In this document: in pieces, positions 1 through 12,830 of the stretch
Position numbering within the stretch: position 1 is the first letter of the stretch
How the letters are laid out: each line of letters starts with the position of its first letter
DNA from: Coccinella septempunctata
Lineage: Eukaryota; Arthropoda; Insecta; Coleoptera; Coccinellidae
Direction: 5' to 3'
Length of the DNA stretch: 64,000 nt
Assembly: GCF_907165205.1 (NCBI RefSeq)
Contig: NC_058189.1
Location: forward strand, 40,512,270 to 40,576,269
Notes under the pieces: model-generated
Database searches by the model: none
The model's input: only the letters and a program-made list of their open reading frames with translations
What the model was told of the DNA's origin: nothing
Position numbers and translations under genes: made by a program

Positions 1-839
1 TGTCATCTCCATGTACTCAAATGTTCACCGATATAAAAATCGCCACACTAGGAATTAGATGAAATAATTCCACCAAAAGATTTAGCAGTATTATATACTG
101 TTGTTGATACTCAATTGACTTTCAATAATGCGAGCTAGTCATGAACAGGCGTAGGGAATCCCTGAGAAGTCGAACATGTAAACGCAAATGTAGACCGGTT
201 TCGGTATCATTGACCCTCGTCAGTACAGTGTAGCGCTGAATATTCCGAGCGGAGGTTGGTCTTTAGCGAATCGGGGTGGCGTTTTGAGAAATTCTCATCC
301 CGATGCGCCACCTATCCCGCAAAGAGTGAAAGAGTCTGCAGGGAAAGCGAGGTTTTGGTTCAGTCTTTACGGCATAGGTGGCGCAGAGATAAAGGAAAAT
401 GAATGCTATATTGCGGTTATCATTTTTCGAGAAACTGATAATGCAATCAATTGCATTTTACTTTATCCTTCTGCTTTCGAGTTATAGACCAAAAATGAAA
501 ATTGGGAGATTTCAACTTTGATCATTATATCATGAAATATTTGACGGCATGCAGACAGGAATTGCCCGAAAAAAGTGTGTGAAAAAAGTACAATTTAAAT
601 TGATCATTATCTCCGTTTCTATTTGATTTGTTCTAGGTTGTCGAAATAAAACAGTATGTACATAGACACTTTTTCGATAGCAGTCTAGTGGCGTACATTG
701 ATTGTTTTCAACTCTACTATACCTTTCAACTGCCCACCCTAACAAATTCTGCGTCCGTCTGGAATTCATTAAAAATTTTCTTTGTAAGCCTTCAAATTTT
801 GATTTGACGCGAAGTCTTCGATTTTTGGTATCGCAAATT
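1..839. other. Unassigned AT-rich DNA
   Basis: No gene is recognised here. A short perfect inverted repeat is visible (GCGCCACCTAT at 305-315, its complement at 374-384), which may be the remains of a small hairpin element. A hammerhead-like motif lies on the minus strand at about 195-223 (see findings). The rest shows only short chance ORFs. Confidence 0.5.
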
Positions 840-843
840 TATA

Positions 844-2203
844 CAGGGTGGCCATTTGAAAACGAAAGGGACGAGATTACAGACGAAATAAATTTTTTCG
901 ATAGAAATGCTCGGACAGGTCGATTTCTGTTTCGAGGAGGACAACTTAAGATGTAGGTTACGGACGCATAGCGCTTCAACCCTTACTACTACAACCCTCA
1001 CCCCCAATTTTTGAATAGGGAAGATGGGGTGAGTGATACCTCATTTGAAAGGTATTTTTGTACTGATTTCAGCACAGTAATTGTTTTTTCATTTTATGCA
1101 TTAGTTCTCGAAATATTCTTAACTAAGTATTTGAAAATGAAGTGGTGTTTTCATGGCATTTGTAGTGTTTTTTTGTGAAAAATCGACATTTTGAGCTTCA
1201 AAACAACAATGACTGGGGCTTCCTTCCTCCAATCCACTGACATAGAAATCTTTAATCAAGATGTCGAACAAACAAAGCGTATTGCGAAGGAGCTCAATCT
1301 TGCTGAAACTCAATCTGAATTATCTTCGATATAATTTGCAGTATTTCCAATAACATGCGGTAACACTTGATCGATAGAAATCTCCAAAAAGTCCAAATAC
1401 GTACATATCTCTAATCAGATTACCAGGTAAGAAAACCAAATCATTAATGACGCCACATAAATATTCCAGTCTCAATTCGTGAAACGATTTCCGACTTAAT
1501 TATGAAGTGTTTTCTCAGTTGGCTTCAATAATGTTTTCATTTTGTTGATTATTGAATTCATATCTTTTTAAAAAAAATGAGAATCGATAATTTTTTATTT
1601 ATTACGAACAGATCATTACCTGGTAATCTGATTAGAGATATGTACGTATTTGGACTTTTTGGAGATTTCTATCGATCAAGTGTTACCGCATGTTATTGGA
1701 AATACTGCAAATTATATCGAAGATAATTTAGATTGAGTTTCAGCAAGATTGAGCTCCTTCGCAATACGCTTTGTTTGTTCGACATCTTGATTAAAGATTT
1801 CTATGTCAGTGGATTGGAGGAAGGAAGCCACAGTCATGGTTGTTTTGAAGCTCAAAATGTCGATTTTTCACAAAAAAAACACTACAAGTGCCATGAAAAC
1901 ACCACTTCATTTTCAAATACTTAGTTAAGAATATTTCGAGAACTAATGCATAAAATGAAAAAACAATGACAGTGCTGAAATCAGTATAAAAATACCTTTC
2001 AAATGAGGTATCACTCACCCCATCTTCCCTATTCAAAAATTGGGGGTGAGGGTTGTAGTAGCAAGGGTTGAAGCGCTATGCGTCCGTAACCTACATCTTA
2101 AGTTGTCCCCCTCGAAACAGAAATCGACCTGTCCGAGCATTTCTATCTAAAAAATTTTTTTCGTCTGTAATCTCGTCTGTTTCGTTTTCAAATGGCCATC
2201 CTG
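844..2203. mobile_element. Foldback DNA transposon, non-autonomous, long TIRs
   Basis: Two arms of about 590 bp (844-1432 and 1616-2203) are near-perfect reverse complements around a 183-bp AT-rich centre. The ends read CAGGGTGGCCATTTGAAAAC and its complement, and both are flanked by TATA, which fits a TA target-site duplication. This end type and TSD are typical of Tc1/mariner-like MITEs in insects. No transposase remains. The same 63-64 codon ORF can be read from both arms and is an artefact of the repeat. Confidence 0.85.
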
Positions 2204-2205
2204 TA

Positions 2206-2900
2206 TAGGACAAAATATTAAATCTAATTAAGTTTAAATTCGTGTGCGGAAAACTCTCATTTTTGTCGAGATAAAACAAGAATCAATAATCCATTTAATT
2301 TTTGTCTTAGGTCTAATTCACAACGCATTAGTGAGTTTATTTTTTCCTTTTTAACTAATATTATTATTTCTTGAAAGTCTCTAGGTTAGGTAGGAAACCG
2401 AAAAATTTTTGAGGTTCGCCTCGTGAAATAATTTCGTAACGCAATCCGTATTCAAAATAAAGGGCCTGTACAGCTGTACAGTCTTTGGGCGATATTGCTG
2501 ATTTTATCCCCATCTCGTGATACGAACGGTTGTGAAAGGTTGTGTATTGAGTGGTTCCGATTGTAAATCAGGTGAATTATCTTGATTCTCATTCTGACTG
2601 TGCTTCCTCTGTACATTGATGGTAAATACGACAATTCGTGAGTAAGATTTGCTCAACGGAAGAAAGATTCCCAAAATTGTTCTAAATTATACACAGATAT
2701 TAATATTTGTATACATTCGTAAATAGAATCAAAACATTGAAGTTTGTCATGATCTGGTGACATCTGGGAATCTCTCATATTGCTGACATCAGTAGATATT
2801 AAGCATTCCATACACTCTACGATTATAGGACGGTTTTAAGTTGATCCTTGTGTCTTCTTTTCCTCTGTGGTATTACACCCTACTTGTCCTAGACCTACCT
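2206..2900. other. Unassigned DNA between two elements
   Basis: No gene or element end is recognised. The right part may include the unmarked 5' end or 5' UTR of the non-LTR retrotransposon that follows, because no target-site duplication could be found to fix its start. Confidence 0.4.
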
Positions 2901-3044
2901 GTTTTGGTGTGAAATTTAAAAGTCTCCCTGGTCGGTCTCAGCGGAGTGAAGTGTGTGTCCTTTGTCTTTTTTTCCTCTAAATTGGATAACGAAATCGATC
3001 ATACTAAAGGTTGATTCTACATTAATTATTCCTTTTTTTTATTT

Positions 3045-3950
3045 TTGTCTGACGATTCTGAATCTGGGGGCCAAAAACACTACTTATCTAGACCATACAA
3101 TTTAAGAATGATAAATCAGGAAGTGGAAGTGGTAACTTTGAAGCAGCTTTTAGAGGAAATTCGTGAAGCCAAAAACGAACTTAGAAATTGTATATCTGCG
3201 TCAGAAGTGAAACTACTACTTGAAATTCAAGCATTGAAGAGTGAAAATGAGGCTCTGAAGGGGGAAAATGATGAGCTAGGGAGGAGACTCGAAGATGCTG
3301 AACGCCGGGCGAACAAGAAAAATATTATAGTTTTTGGCTTAGCAAGAGATTCTAATCTGACAGCGGAACTCCTCTGTGGTGAGTTAAATCGTTTGTTAAA
3401 AACTGAAATCGAAACATCAAATATAAGTGACTACTATACATTGGGAAAATCTACAAATTGTTCAATAAAGATAGAGTTCGTATCATACCAGACGAAAAGG
3501 ATTATTTTCAACCACGTAAAGAACTTGAAGGGTACTGCTGTGTCGATATCAAATGATTTAACGCTGAGACAGCGCCAGGAAGAAAAGAGGCTCAGGTCTT
3601 TTCTGTTGAAGGCTAGAGCAAATTCCACAGAAAAATCTTACATAAGAGGCAATAAACTGGTGGTGGGTGGGGAAGTCTATGGTTTGGAGGATCTGGAGAG
3701 TTCTGAGGAAGAGAATAAACCAAACAGTGCTCCAGAGACTCCTACAACGGAGGGTGGGGGTCAAAACGGATCTGAGCAGTTGATTTTGGTACCTGGACCA
3801 TCGACTACGAGTAGAGGAAATCGTGTAGAAAAATTATTGAAGCCACATATAACGACACATAAAAAGAAACTCCTTCGTAAAAGGAAATCACCTCAAAAGG
3901 AATATTCGAGTGGCATGAAACTCCGTCAGAAATCGGCCACAGATAAGTAA
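3045..3950 (+). CDS. LINE ORF1 protein, coiled coil and RRM-like region
   Basis: This is an open frame of 301 codons with no internal stop. It begins at a TTG; the first in-frame ATG is at 3108 (residue 22), so either the original start was lost or the protein begins there. Residues about 30-90 are heptad-rich (runs such as LLLEIQALKSENEALKGEN), predicting a coiled coil. They are followed by a KNIIVFGLAR-type strand like the first strand of ORF1 RRM domains, and then a basic tail (KKKLLRKRKSPQ). In this family ORF1 protein coats the RNA and acts as a chaperone. It sits upstream of ORF2 in the same element. The assignment rests on position and pattern, not on a catalytic motif. Confidence 0.75.
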   Translation: MSDDSESGGQKHYLSRPYNLRMINQEVEVVTLKQLLEEIREAKNELRNCISASEVKLLLEIQALKSENEALKGENDELGRRLEDAERRANKKNIIVFGLARDSNLTAELLCGELNRLLKTEIETSNISDYYTLGKSTNCSIKIEFVSYQTKRIIFNHVKNLKGTAVSISNDLTLRQRQEEKRLRSFLLKARANSTEKSYIRGNKLVVGGEVYGLEDLESSEEENKPNSAPETPTTEGGGQNGSEQLILVPGPSTTSRGNRVEKLLKPHITTHKKKLLRKRKSPQKEYSSGMKLRQKSATDK

Positions 3951-4144
3951 ATTATTTCAAAAGTCGTCCTACACGATAGCAGCTTAAAGGAAAGAAAAGG
4001 GAAAAAAACAAGAAAAAAAATATATAAAATTAAAAAAAAAAAATCTTTTCGGGATACAGGGGAATATAATTTATTTAAAAAAAAATTAACAATTTCGTAG
4101 AACAGTATCAGAATGAAGATTACAATACCATAGTCATTGATGAT

Positions 4145-6977
4145 ATGAAGGAACTGAACTCTATGGGGTTGAGCGGGGAACTAAAAATTCTAACAACGAA
4201 CATCAGGAGCATAAGGAAAAATTTTAATGAATTCGAGGCGTTTTTGGATCATAACATTGACTGAGACGTTCAAGGTGGAAGACTCAAGATTATTTAAGAT
4301 AAGAGGATACGATCACGTCTATAATGAAGGTAATTACAACAAAAATGATGGAGTGATAGTGTACGTTAAAAATGGCATTGATTTTGAATACTCGAATATA
4401 AAAATTGGTAATATTACAGCGTTGGAATTAAATATAAAAAACAAAGCGAGAAACATAAGGCTCACTGCGATATATAAGTCGCCACATTACCCCATCGCAG
4501 AGTTCAATAAAGACTTATCACTATACCTAGAGAAAGAGAAACATTGTACTTATCATATTCTTACTGGCGACATAAATATAAATCTTCTATCCCACGAAAT
4601 TCAAATAGAAGAATACAAAAGCATTCTAAGTATGTATGGATTCACATCACTCATAAATAAAATTACTCGTCCAGATAGCCGTTCATGTCTGGACCATTTC
4701 TTCGTAAAGGGTATAAGTCCAGAAAACTCTAGTGTGGATGGTGTCATTTTGCAAAATCTGATCACTGACCACTTTCCTGTGTTATTATTTACTAATAAAA
4801 AACTAATAAGACGAAACGTGAAAAAAATTGTTTGCAAAAAATATATAAACTATGATAAATTAAGAAATCTTCTTGAAAACGAAAAATGGCATGAAATATA
4901 CAGTTATGATGATATAAATTTAATGACTTAAAAATTCATTGATATATTACAAAAATTCACGAACGAGAGTACCACTACCATAAATATAAAAAAAGGTGAG
5001 CGAATTAGAAAAGAATATATCACCACAAAAATTTTGGAAGAAATAAAAAATAAACAGAATTTATATAATGAAACGAAAAAAGATCCAAAAAATATTCAAT
5101 TAAAAAATGATTACTCCAGAGCAAAAAATAGATTACATAAACTTATAAGGGAAGCCAAAACAAAATATTTTGAAAAAAACATAAAAGCAAACGTGAATGA
5201 TTCAAAGGCACTATGGAATTGCGTAAATAAAATAAGTAATGATGGCAAATCGAAAACAAATATAAATTACATCGAAACTGATGATAACGTAAAGATCGAG
5301 AGTAGTCAAGAGATGTGCGAGCATTTCAATGAATACTTTAGTAAAATAGGAGAAAATTACGCTAAAAAAATATCTGTGCCAAACGATTTCACAGAAAGAA
5401 ACAAATATGTAGATAAAACATTCTTCTTGCTACCAACCGATAAAGAAGAGGTACTGAAAACTATAAAAAGACTCAAATCGAAAAAATCAGGCGGACATGA
5501 TGGTATAAGAGCAGAAACTTTAAAGGAAATACAAAAAGAAATATCTGAGCCACTTACTTACATAATAAATAAGATCTTTGAAAAGGCCTGTTTCCCAAAT
5601 ATACTGAAATTAGGAGTAGTTAAACCCTTATTCAAAGGTGGTGATAGAAGTCGTATGGTAAACTATAGACCAATTACTCTAATTTCCAATATAGCTAAAA
5701 TCCTTGAAAGATTGATAAAGGTTCGAATAGAGGCTTTCTTGAACAAATATGATATCATATCAGGAAATCAGTTCGGGTTTCGTTCAGGTATGTCGACCGA
5801 AGACGCTATACAGAAAGCAACAGCGAAAATATATGAAAACATGGACAAAAAAATTCCAACTCTGGCAATTGTAATAGATCTGGCAAAAGCATTCGACACC
5901 GTCACCCATGACAAGCTGTTAGAGAAACTCGAAAGGTATGGTTTTCGAGGTAAAATGCTGGATCTCCTTAAAAGTTACTTGTCGGATAGAACTCAAATAG
6001 TGAATTTAAATGATAAATACAGCAAGAAATGTCAGATTAACTATGGAGTGCCACAGGGAACTGTGCTCGGGCCGCTTTTGTTCATTCTGTATTTGAATGG
6101 TATCTTCGAAATGGACAGTGGAGGACAGATTATTGGTTTCGCGTATGACTTGCTGATTTTGTTTCAAGATGAAACATGGGAAAGCCTGAAAAGACAAGCA
6201 TTAAATGAATTTAAGGAGCTGGTTAAATGGTTTAGGATAAATAAACTTACAGTTAATACAAGCAAGACTAAATACCTAACATTTGCCTCAAATAGAAAAG
6301 GAACTCCGAATTTAGGAGATTTAGAAATAGATCCTCAAATGAATATTGCGAAAACACAGGCAACAAAATATCTAGGAATAATTATCGATGAAAACCTCAG
6401 ATGGGATGGACATACGTCATATATCTCGAGAAAACTGAGAGGCATCCTTTATAGATTCAAATTCATAAAAGAAAGCATAAATTCTGAACACCTAAAAATT
6501 ATATATGATGCATTAGTAGTTCCTCAGCTCACATATGGTATAATAGGATGGGGGGGTGTTCTAGACCGGCACAAAAAAAGTATTGATACACTACAAAAAT
6601 GTATACTAAAAGTTATGTACGGAAAAAGAATCACATTCTCTAGCGAGAAAATATTCCAGATATCTAAAGCACTTGACTTAAGATTAATCTTTGCTCACAG
6701 AATTCTCATCAATATTCAGAAAAATAAAATTTCCATCACAAAGAGAGAACATAAATACCCAACTAGAGCAGAAGAAAATAACTACAAAACAAAGAGAGCA
6801 GAAAAAAGAATTGGACAGAGGTGTAGTTCATATTTAGCTCCAAGAATATACTCCGTTATACCGAAAGATATAAAAAAAATCAAAAATAAATCTAAATTCA
6901 GTAAAGATGTAAAGAGATGGATGATTGAAGGAAATCGAGATTTCATAAACAATATGATAAATTCCAGGACCGGATGA
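4145..6977 (+). pseudogene. LINE ORF2: APE endonuclease plus reverse transcriptase, disabled
   Basis: The N-terminal endonuclease shows TNIRSI, LTET, TGDININ and SCLDHFF, matching the APE-type catalytic blocks. Reverse transcriptase follows: LKSKKSGGHDGI, NYRPITLIS, QFGFRSGMST, VIDLAKAFDTV, GVPQGTVLGPLLF and a thumb region ending YLAPRIYSVIP. Three lesions are visible. The frame opened by the ATG at 4145 hits a stop at 4262 and resumes in another frame (frameshift near 4250-4262). A TAA at 4929-4931 interrupts an otherwise continuous frame. The catalytic FADD box reads FAYD (TAT at 6144-6146). It cannot encode an active polymerase. Confidence 0.9.
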
Positions 6978-7318
6978 TTGAAGCCGAAGAGGATAATAAA
7001 ACCGATTAAGAGGAGAAAATGGAAAGGAAAGAGGAAAAATTCTCATGAAAAATCACTAACTCAGACAAATATTTCTTATAGCGAGTCAAGGCACCAAATA
7101 AAGTCAAAGTTTTTTTTAAACAGAAATCATAAATAAACGTAATTTATATCAGTTAGGTATTAATATTAAAAAAAAAAAAAAATAAGACAAAATTATTGTT
7201 AATTTGTTCATAACCGTATAGAATAAGATTTATTTTTTGCTGTACACAGTCGTTCACCTCCGAGTGAATACTCCACAGCTGTAATTTCGGGTCTATCTGT
7301 AATGCGTTGCTGAATAAA

Positions 7319-7360
7319 CTCTATTCTATTCTATTCTATTCTATTCTATTCTATTCTATC
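7319..7360 (+). repeat. (CTATT)n tail of the LINE
   Basis: About eight copies of a 5-bp unit directly follow the LINE 3' UTR. Short tandem repeats in place of poly(A) are usual for several non-LTR clades and mark the 3' end of the insertion. A shorter CTATT run at about 58821-58836 has no LINE sequence before it. Confidence 0.9.
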
Positions 7361-7367
7361 TCTCATA

Positions 7368-7804
7368 GAGGGTGCTAGTTGCATGGTTTGTAGTTTCGAA
7401 AATAACTTTTTCAAGATTACTTTTATCCATCAAAATTTCAAGTGAACTCAAACATCATTCAATTTCACACCAAAAAGGTATTCTTGGTCGAACTCGACAC
7501 TTTGTACCGTTTTCGGTATTTTGAATTGAAAATTATGAAATAATGACCGTTGTTGGTAAAAACGAATTATTATTATCTTTAATTAGTATGCATCATATAA
7601 ATTAAAAATTTTTTGTCGCCTCAATGAGACTCCATCGATACTGCCAGTAGTTTCGGCAATATCATGAAAAATGTGCATGAATTTTTTTTCATCAACGCCC
7701 TGTATCTTAAATACGGATGGCGTCACGAAAATTTTTTATAGAGCAAATTTATTTTCACTTTTTATTTATCTTAGAAGCAGAGTCACTTTTTTTTAAACAC
7801 CCTC
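7368..7804. mobile_element. Candidate MITE with GAGGGTG ends
   Basis: The ends GAGGGTG and CACCCTC are flanked by TA on both sides. The inner sequence is AT-rich and non-coding. A block at about 7636-7690 (GCCAGTAGTTTCGGCAA) recurs at 15720-15760, so part of this sequence is dispersed. Only about 10 bp of TIR is clear, so the call is tentative. Confidence 0.45.
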
Positions 7805-8909
7805 TATAACCGATACACTGCATCCAATTGGCTGGATTCGGCATAACTCAATTTACCATTCAGACACTCTGCCGCAGTCAAAAATTGAAAAATCGATATT
7901 TCGGTGTCATTTGAAAATTTCCATGCCGACTGCTTCATCAGTTGCTTCTACTCTGGTTTCCATAAAAATACAAATGTTTTGAGCTGAACGAGAATTCAAT
8001 TTACTAATTGAAAATAAATTCTATGCCATTTCCTTTGTGAGCAGAATAATTCAATTCCCAAATGTTAACGTTCAACAACATAAAAGTATCCTGATATGCT
8101 CGGTTCTCTCATTTAGCTCCCCGGTAATACAATTAAAAAGCACTTCCAGGTATTTTCGCGGCTAAATGTGTGGTAAATAAAAATAAATCATATTTGGAAG
8201 CCATGTGTTTCTTTCGGCTGTTTTTTCCGCGAACATATACAGCTTGTAATTCAATTTTTTCATTTCAATCTAACCGGCAGATGAGAAACGATTGCTTAAC
8301 TTTCATTCAAAGGTTTGGCTTATACTTCGTGATTCTGAAGATTGAAGGAAATATTGATAAAACTCATTATAGATGTGTTGTGGGAAATAGGACGAAAACA
8401 GCAAGCTGGATTATTTAATACTCTACATTCAGCAACGTTTCGCAGTGTTTCATCTGCTCCTTCAGGTCTACAAAATTATCACTTACATAAAACATCAGAC
8501 AACAGCCACAAGCACATGTGTATAACACTATACAACAATAAGATTACCTCAATAAAATATGTTAATCCTTAAGTCATCCAAAATTGAAATACATAACTAC
8601 AGGCATAAGAATGGAATTTCATTGAGGCACTTAATACAACAATGCAAGTATTGACAATTTTTTTTTTTATTTATAAGCTTCTCTACCACGGGAACATGAA
8701 ATATGATAAGCGATGTACAATAACCTCACTTTCTTAGTAACCTAATTCTTCTTCTTTGCAAACGGTCTCTATACAAAATAAAACATCATAATATATTGTT
8801 ATGATTCGAATTTTATCTGTATATAATTCAGTTAGTTTGTTAAATAAGGAGTGTGAGATTTTTGTAGAAATATGAATGAGAAATATAATACTCTCTACTA
8901 TTAATTAAC
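7805..8909. other. Unassigned AT-rich DNA
   Basis: I see no gene, element end or strong repeat. Two overlapping short ORFs at 8170-8572 have no recognisable motif. Confidence 0.4.
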
Positions 8910-9210
8910 TATCATATAATATACTTAGGTGCTCGGTGTCTGACCAAAAATTAATGCTGTTGTTTCAATTGAAGTGAATCATCTCAAGAATATTTTTCTT
9001 TTTGTGATTTTTTTCTTTATCATAGATTTTTACATTTTCATAATCGATGAGATGATTTATCTTAAAAAGTGGTGACATAGAGCGGTTTTATCTTTATTTT
9101 TTAAAACTTTTAAATCGTTTCTATGTTGTTTTGTTCTAGCTTCTAAATATTGGTTTGTTTGACCGATATAAACTTTTGAGCAGTCACTAAAAAGGATACC
9201 GTATACCAAA
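8910..9210 (-). pseudogene. Penelope-like element, GIY-YIG endonuclease fragment
   Basis: Read on the minus strand, the segment gives VYGILFSDCSKVYIGQTN, then LEARTKQHRNDLK, a TALCHHF block, and INHLIDYENVKIYD followed by ILEMIHFN. This is the order of the GIY-YIG endonuclease of Penelope-like retroelements (a cysteine-containing start, YIGQT, R-x-K-x-H, then HH and the EMI(H) block). Several stops are present and no reverse transcriptase of the same frame is attached. The neighbouring coding trace at 9255-9745 belongs to a different element. Confidence 0.75.
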
Positions 9211-9254
9211 TTTTTTCTCATCAACCACGCCTAATGTCATTGCAGAAGGAAATG

Positions 9255-9745
9255 TGCTGCTTCCGGTTTAGTTCTTTATCGGTGTCATATTGAATATCAA
9301 CTTGAGGTCATGTGAAGTTTGATCTTCCAGGTAAGTAATGTACTTGGAATAGTCGTTCCTTTTAAGTGTCTCCGACAGGACACGCAAAGATCTGTAACGG
9401 ATGAGGTCGCAGGTAGTATTGTAGATTTTCCATTTTTTATGAGCACCATATTTTTAATTTGATGAGTCTGATAATTTGTTGGAAATAAAACTTTGGGAAT
9501 TTTCCGTCAATGGTTTTCTTAGGAACAAAGGCTTCAATAGTTTTGTTAACATTATTGTGCAATATTTCCACATCTTCATTGATGTCATGGTTTATTAGGA
9601 TAGTCGACCACGGAAAAGATGAAAAATGCTGATTTATTGCATCATAATTAGCATTTTCTTATTTAACCATGTGCGTTCACAATTATTTTTCAATTGAAGG
9701 TTGTTTACTTCCAAGTATTAGAAAATCCTATTAATAACCGTATCA
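9255..9745 (-). pseudogene. Non-LTR retrotransposon ORF2 fragment (linker before RT)
   Basis: The minus strand reads NYDAINQHFSSFPWSTIL, then FPKFYFQQIIRLIK and, after a frameshift, AHKKWKIYNTT and YRSLRVLSETLKRNDYSKYI. This pattern (basic, W-rich, FPKWY-like) is the linker between endonuclease and reverse transcriptase in Jockey/CR1-like ORF2 proteins. The catalytic domains are missing on both sides. It lies next to the Penelope fragment in the same orientation, probably by nested insertion. Confidence 0.6.
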
Positions 9746-11480
9746 TCCCCAGCAACAAAATGTTCAATTTCTGGTAAGTTAGAGTTGCTATTTAAAAAAA
9801 AACTCAACTACCCCCACCTCTTCTAGAGGGTTCATGATGAGCTTCTCAATTATACATGACAAATTACATTAGCTTAAATGGAAATTGAGTTGCTCGAGCA
9901 GTTTTCTGCAAAAAAGCAAATCGTAATATCGAGGATATGAATTTGGGGCGTTATTCTTTATTCACTCTCTACCTATATCAAAAACTCTTTGACAGTCGCC
10001 TAGTCACACTGCATGAACGAAATTTTTCGAGATGGAATACACATTTACATTTGTCCAAGTCAACACAAGAATATTAATTTTCCTCATGGCGTAAGCGCCA
10101 TTGTGAGAATCCTTCCTAAGAATATCGCTTATAACTCGAGCGGAAACTCCAACCGCGAATTCCTATAATCAGCTTCCATTCATGCTCTCGCAGAGTATTA
10201 CATTTTGGACCTCATTGTCAACACAGCCTTCAATTTCCATTTTTCCGAGCAATTCCCCGTGCAACAGGAACACAGCAAATCATATTTAAACTTCCATTGT
10301 GTCGTTGGAAATGTAGAAAAACCCGAACGGTGTATGGGCATATAACATGAGCTCCTCGCTACCTACATTATTCAAATATTATTTTTTAATACGGGAATAT
10401 AAATTCGCTATCGGTCTCCAACGAAATATCAATATAGGGTGCTTTTGAATGGAAAAGCTCTCGTATTGACTAGGAGCGATGCCTACAGCATAATAAAAAT
10501 AAAATTTCATTTATTGATATTGGCTCTTTGGCGCGGGACTAGGTCTGGGCCAGAGTCATAAGGCTGGAATTAGACATTTTTATTAGTACTAGAGTTGATG
10601 ATGCCGAGTCTTCGAAGATCCGAGTAATGAAAGTGGCTGCTATGAGAAATGGTTTTCTTATCAGCGGAGCTTCCACTATGAATCGCGCATAAAATAGGAA
10701 GCTTGTCGCTCTCTTTCCAATATAATATGTGTAATCCGGGTTTTGAAGCTCTCCAGCTGATATTGAAGCTTATATCGATTTTTTTTTCATTTCGCTTCTA
10801 CTTATATGGGATATATTTTACCTTATTGAAAAACATAAATGCGAACTCCGACACAAGATTCACGCAGTATTTCACAGCTCCTCAAAAAATATCATCTTGC
10901 TCATGACGATATTCAACGAAACGATATTCTTGATTCGTGAAGAATAATCAAAATCTGCTGAAGCTTTTCTTTCATGGCTCTAAACCTAACATAGCAAGTT
11001 CGATTTACTTTTCATTTTTGAAGAACATACAATTGAAATCAGCTTTTTGCAGTGAATTTTTTCCTTTTTTATAAATGCGCGATGAAAATTTCAGTCAATT
11101 GTCCATTCTTCTCAGGCGAGTTGAAAACCCGCTGATAGATTTGTCACGAGTCGACGGGTAGGGATCACTGTACCTACTGTACCAAATAAATAGAAGGCTT
11201 GGCGTTGGTGTCCTAGGTGAATTATCTCAGTATTGAGTTGTAATACTGATTGCTTCAGATGAATATAATGTATTCAGCAGTCTCATCTGTGCTTCTGCCC
11301 TAATGAAACCTCTTAATTCCTTTCCACTTGAATATTTTTCCATTTCCCTTATTTTTTTTGTGTCGGTGTGAAGCGAACAATCTTGAAAAGGCAAACCCTG
11401 AGAGAAATCGCTATATCAAGAGTGTGAGTGTATGTAAGCGGTTGTTTGATTATGTAATAAAAACATCCCACATCTTCTTG
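9746..11480. other. Unassigned DNA
   Basis: No gene is recognised. The stretch holds only short ORFs without motifs, for example at 10703-10906. It may be intronic or intergenic host DNA. Confidence 0.4.
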
Positions 11481-11489
11481 GGATAGTTA

Positions 11490-12830
11490 TAACAATAACA
11501 ATAACAAAAATTTTATTCTCAAAATTTTCAATACAAATATACAAAAAAAAAAGAGAAACCGTCAACAAAAGAAAAAACAGAACAGATTATACTATAGTGT
11601 TCACATAGGAATAGTATAAAAATTCTGAAATCGAGTAAGGTTCTATAATTAAATTTGTGAGTTGTTCTTTTCAATTTCGTGAAATGCACTACATATATTC
11701 AAAATATTCTTATTACTACTATATATCACTATTATAGAATTTTATACATATATACTTAGTGTTTTTTCCAGTCAGAGTCCTTTTATGTATTGGAAATAAA
11801 AAGGGTATAGTACGTCTTGCGTTATTATGATTTTTTAAATACTCAAAATAATGTGGATTTTTTTTCATAAAAAGTATGCTTTCCAGAACGTATAGTCCAT
11901 AAAAAGTGAAAATTCCATTCTCTATATTTTAGACCAAGCATAGATCTCAAAGCATATTTTTGAATAAGAAATAATTTACAGCCATCAGAACCACCACCCC
12001 AAATCACTATTCCATACTTAGGTATGGTATTTCTTGAGAAATAGATGGATCTTAAAAGTTGTCTGTCTACAGGTCGGGATAACACCCTTATCATATACAG
12101 AGCACTATTTAGTTTTTTACTCAACTGATGTATATCTTCCGACCAATTCAATTTATTATCGACATGAACTCCCAAGAATTTGGTGGATTGTGCTATTTCA
12201 ACGATAGTATTATTGAAATGGATATATTCTGGAAAATTTTCCCTATTAGTCTTCAACATAATGAACTCAGTTTTATCCACATTGAGAAGGAGTCCGTTTT
12301 GACTACACCAATTACTGATAAGATCAAAAACTATCCGCGATTTTATGTCTTCCTTTCTAATAAGTGAATTTGCGTCATCCACAAACATAAGAATATTAAC
12401 CAATGTTTGGACAATACTATACAGTGCTGCTTATTTATATATAAAATAAAAAGTAGGGGCTCCAAAATGTTCCCCTGGGGTACACCCATATTAATAATCT
12501 CATCTTTGGACGTGTGAACCTTATCGCCAGTGTTAACTGAAACTCTCTGCATTCTATTGCTCAGGTAACTACGTAATAATTCAAGTTGATTATCACGAAT
12601 GCCATAAAGTTCCAATTTGTTTAATAATTTCTGGTGACTCACGCAATCAAAGGCCTTGGATAAGTCCAGAAAAAGTCCAATAGGCAACTCATCCTGTTCA
12701 AGCGTCTCAACCTATATACCTGATGTCAACTCATAGAGAGCCGTGATGGTGGTTTTACCCCGCAAGTACCCATGTTGATTTCTTGAATATACCTCGAATT
12801 TATGAAAGAAATTGAACAAATAAGTTATTC
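11490..12830 (-). pseudogene. 5'-truncated LINE, reverse transcriptase region
   Basis: On the minus strand the trace starts near 12820 with QHGYLRGKTTITALYEL, then an in-frame TAG, then GLFLDLSKAFDCVSHQKLL and MGVPQGNILEPLLFILYIN. After a frameshift near 12400 it continues as MFVDDANSLI (a variant of the FADD box), a TKFLGVHVDNKLNW block and a C-terminal IVIWGG region ending at 11843. An AC/AAT-rich stretch near 11490-11520 probably marks the 3' tail. It is a Jockey/CR1-type reverse transcriptase, truncated upstream and inactive. Confidence 0.8.

Larger units (their letters stand above)
2900..7360 (+). mobile_element. Nearly full-length non-LTR retrotransposon (LINE), CR1/Daphne-like
   Basis: The order is 5' leader, ORF1 (3045-3950), an A-rich spacer, ORF2 with apurinic endonuclease and reverse transcriptase (4145-6977), a 3' UTR, and a tail of about eight CTATT repeats at 7319-7360. 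No RNase H or restriction-like endonuclease is seen. The coiled-coil ORF1, the APE-type endonuclease and the short-repeat tail suggest the Jockey/CR1 group; the clade is an inference. The 5' boundary is approximate. The element is dead: ORF2 has a frameshift, a nonsense codon and a mutated catalytic site. Confidence 0.85.

Noticed and set aside
1119..1924. Same ORF of 63-64 codons at 1119-1313 (minus) and 1733-1924 (plus)
   Set aside because: Both copies are in the arms of the foldback element; duplication is not evidence for coding.
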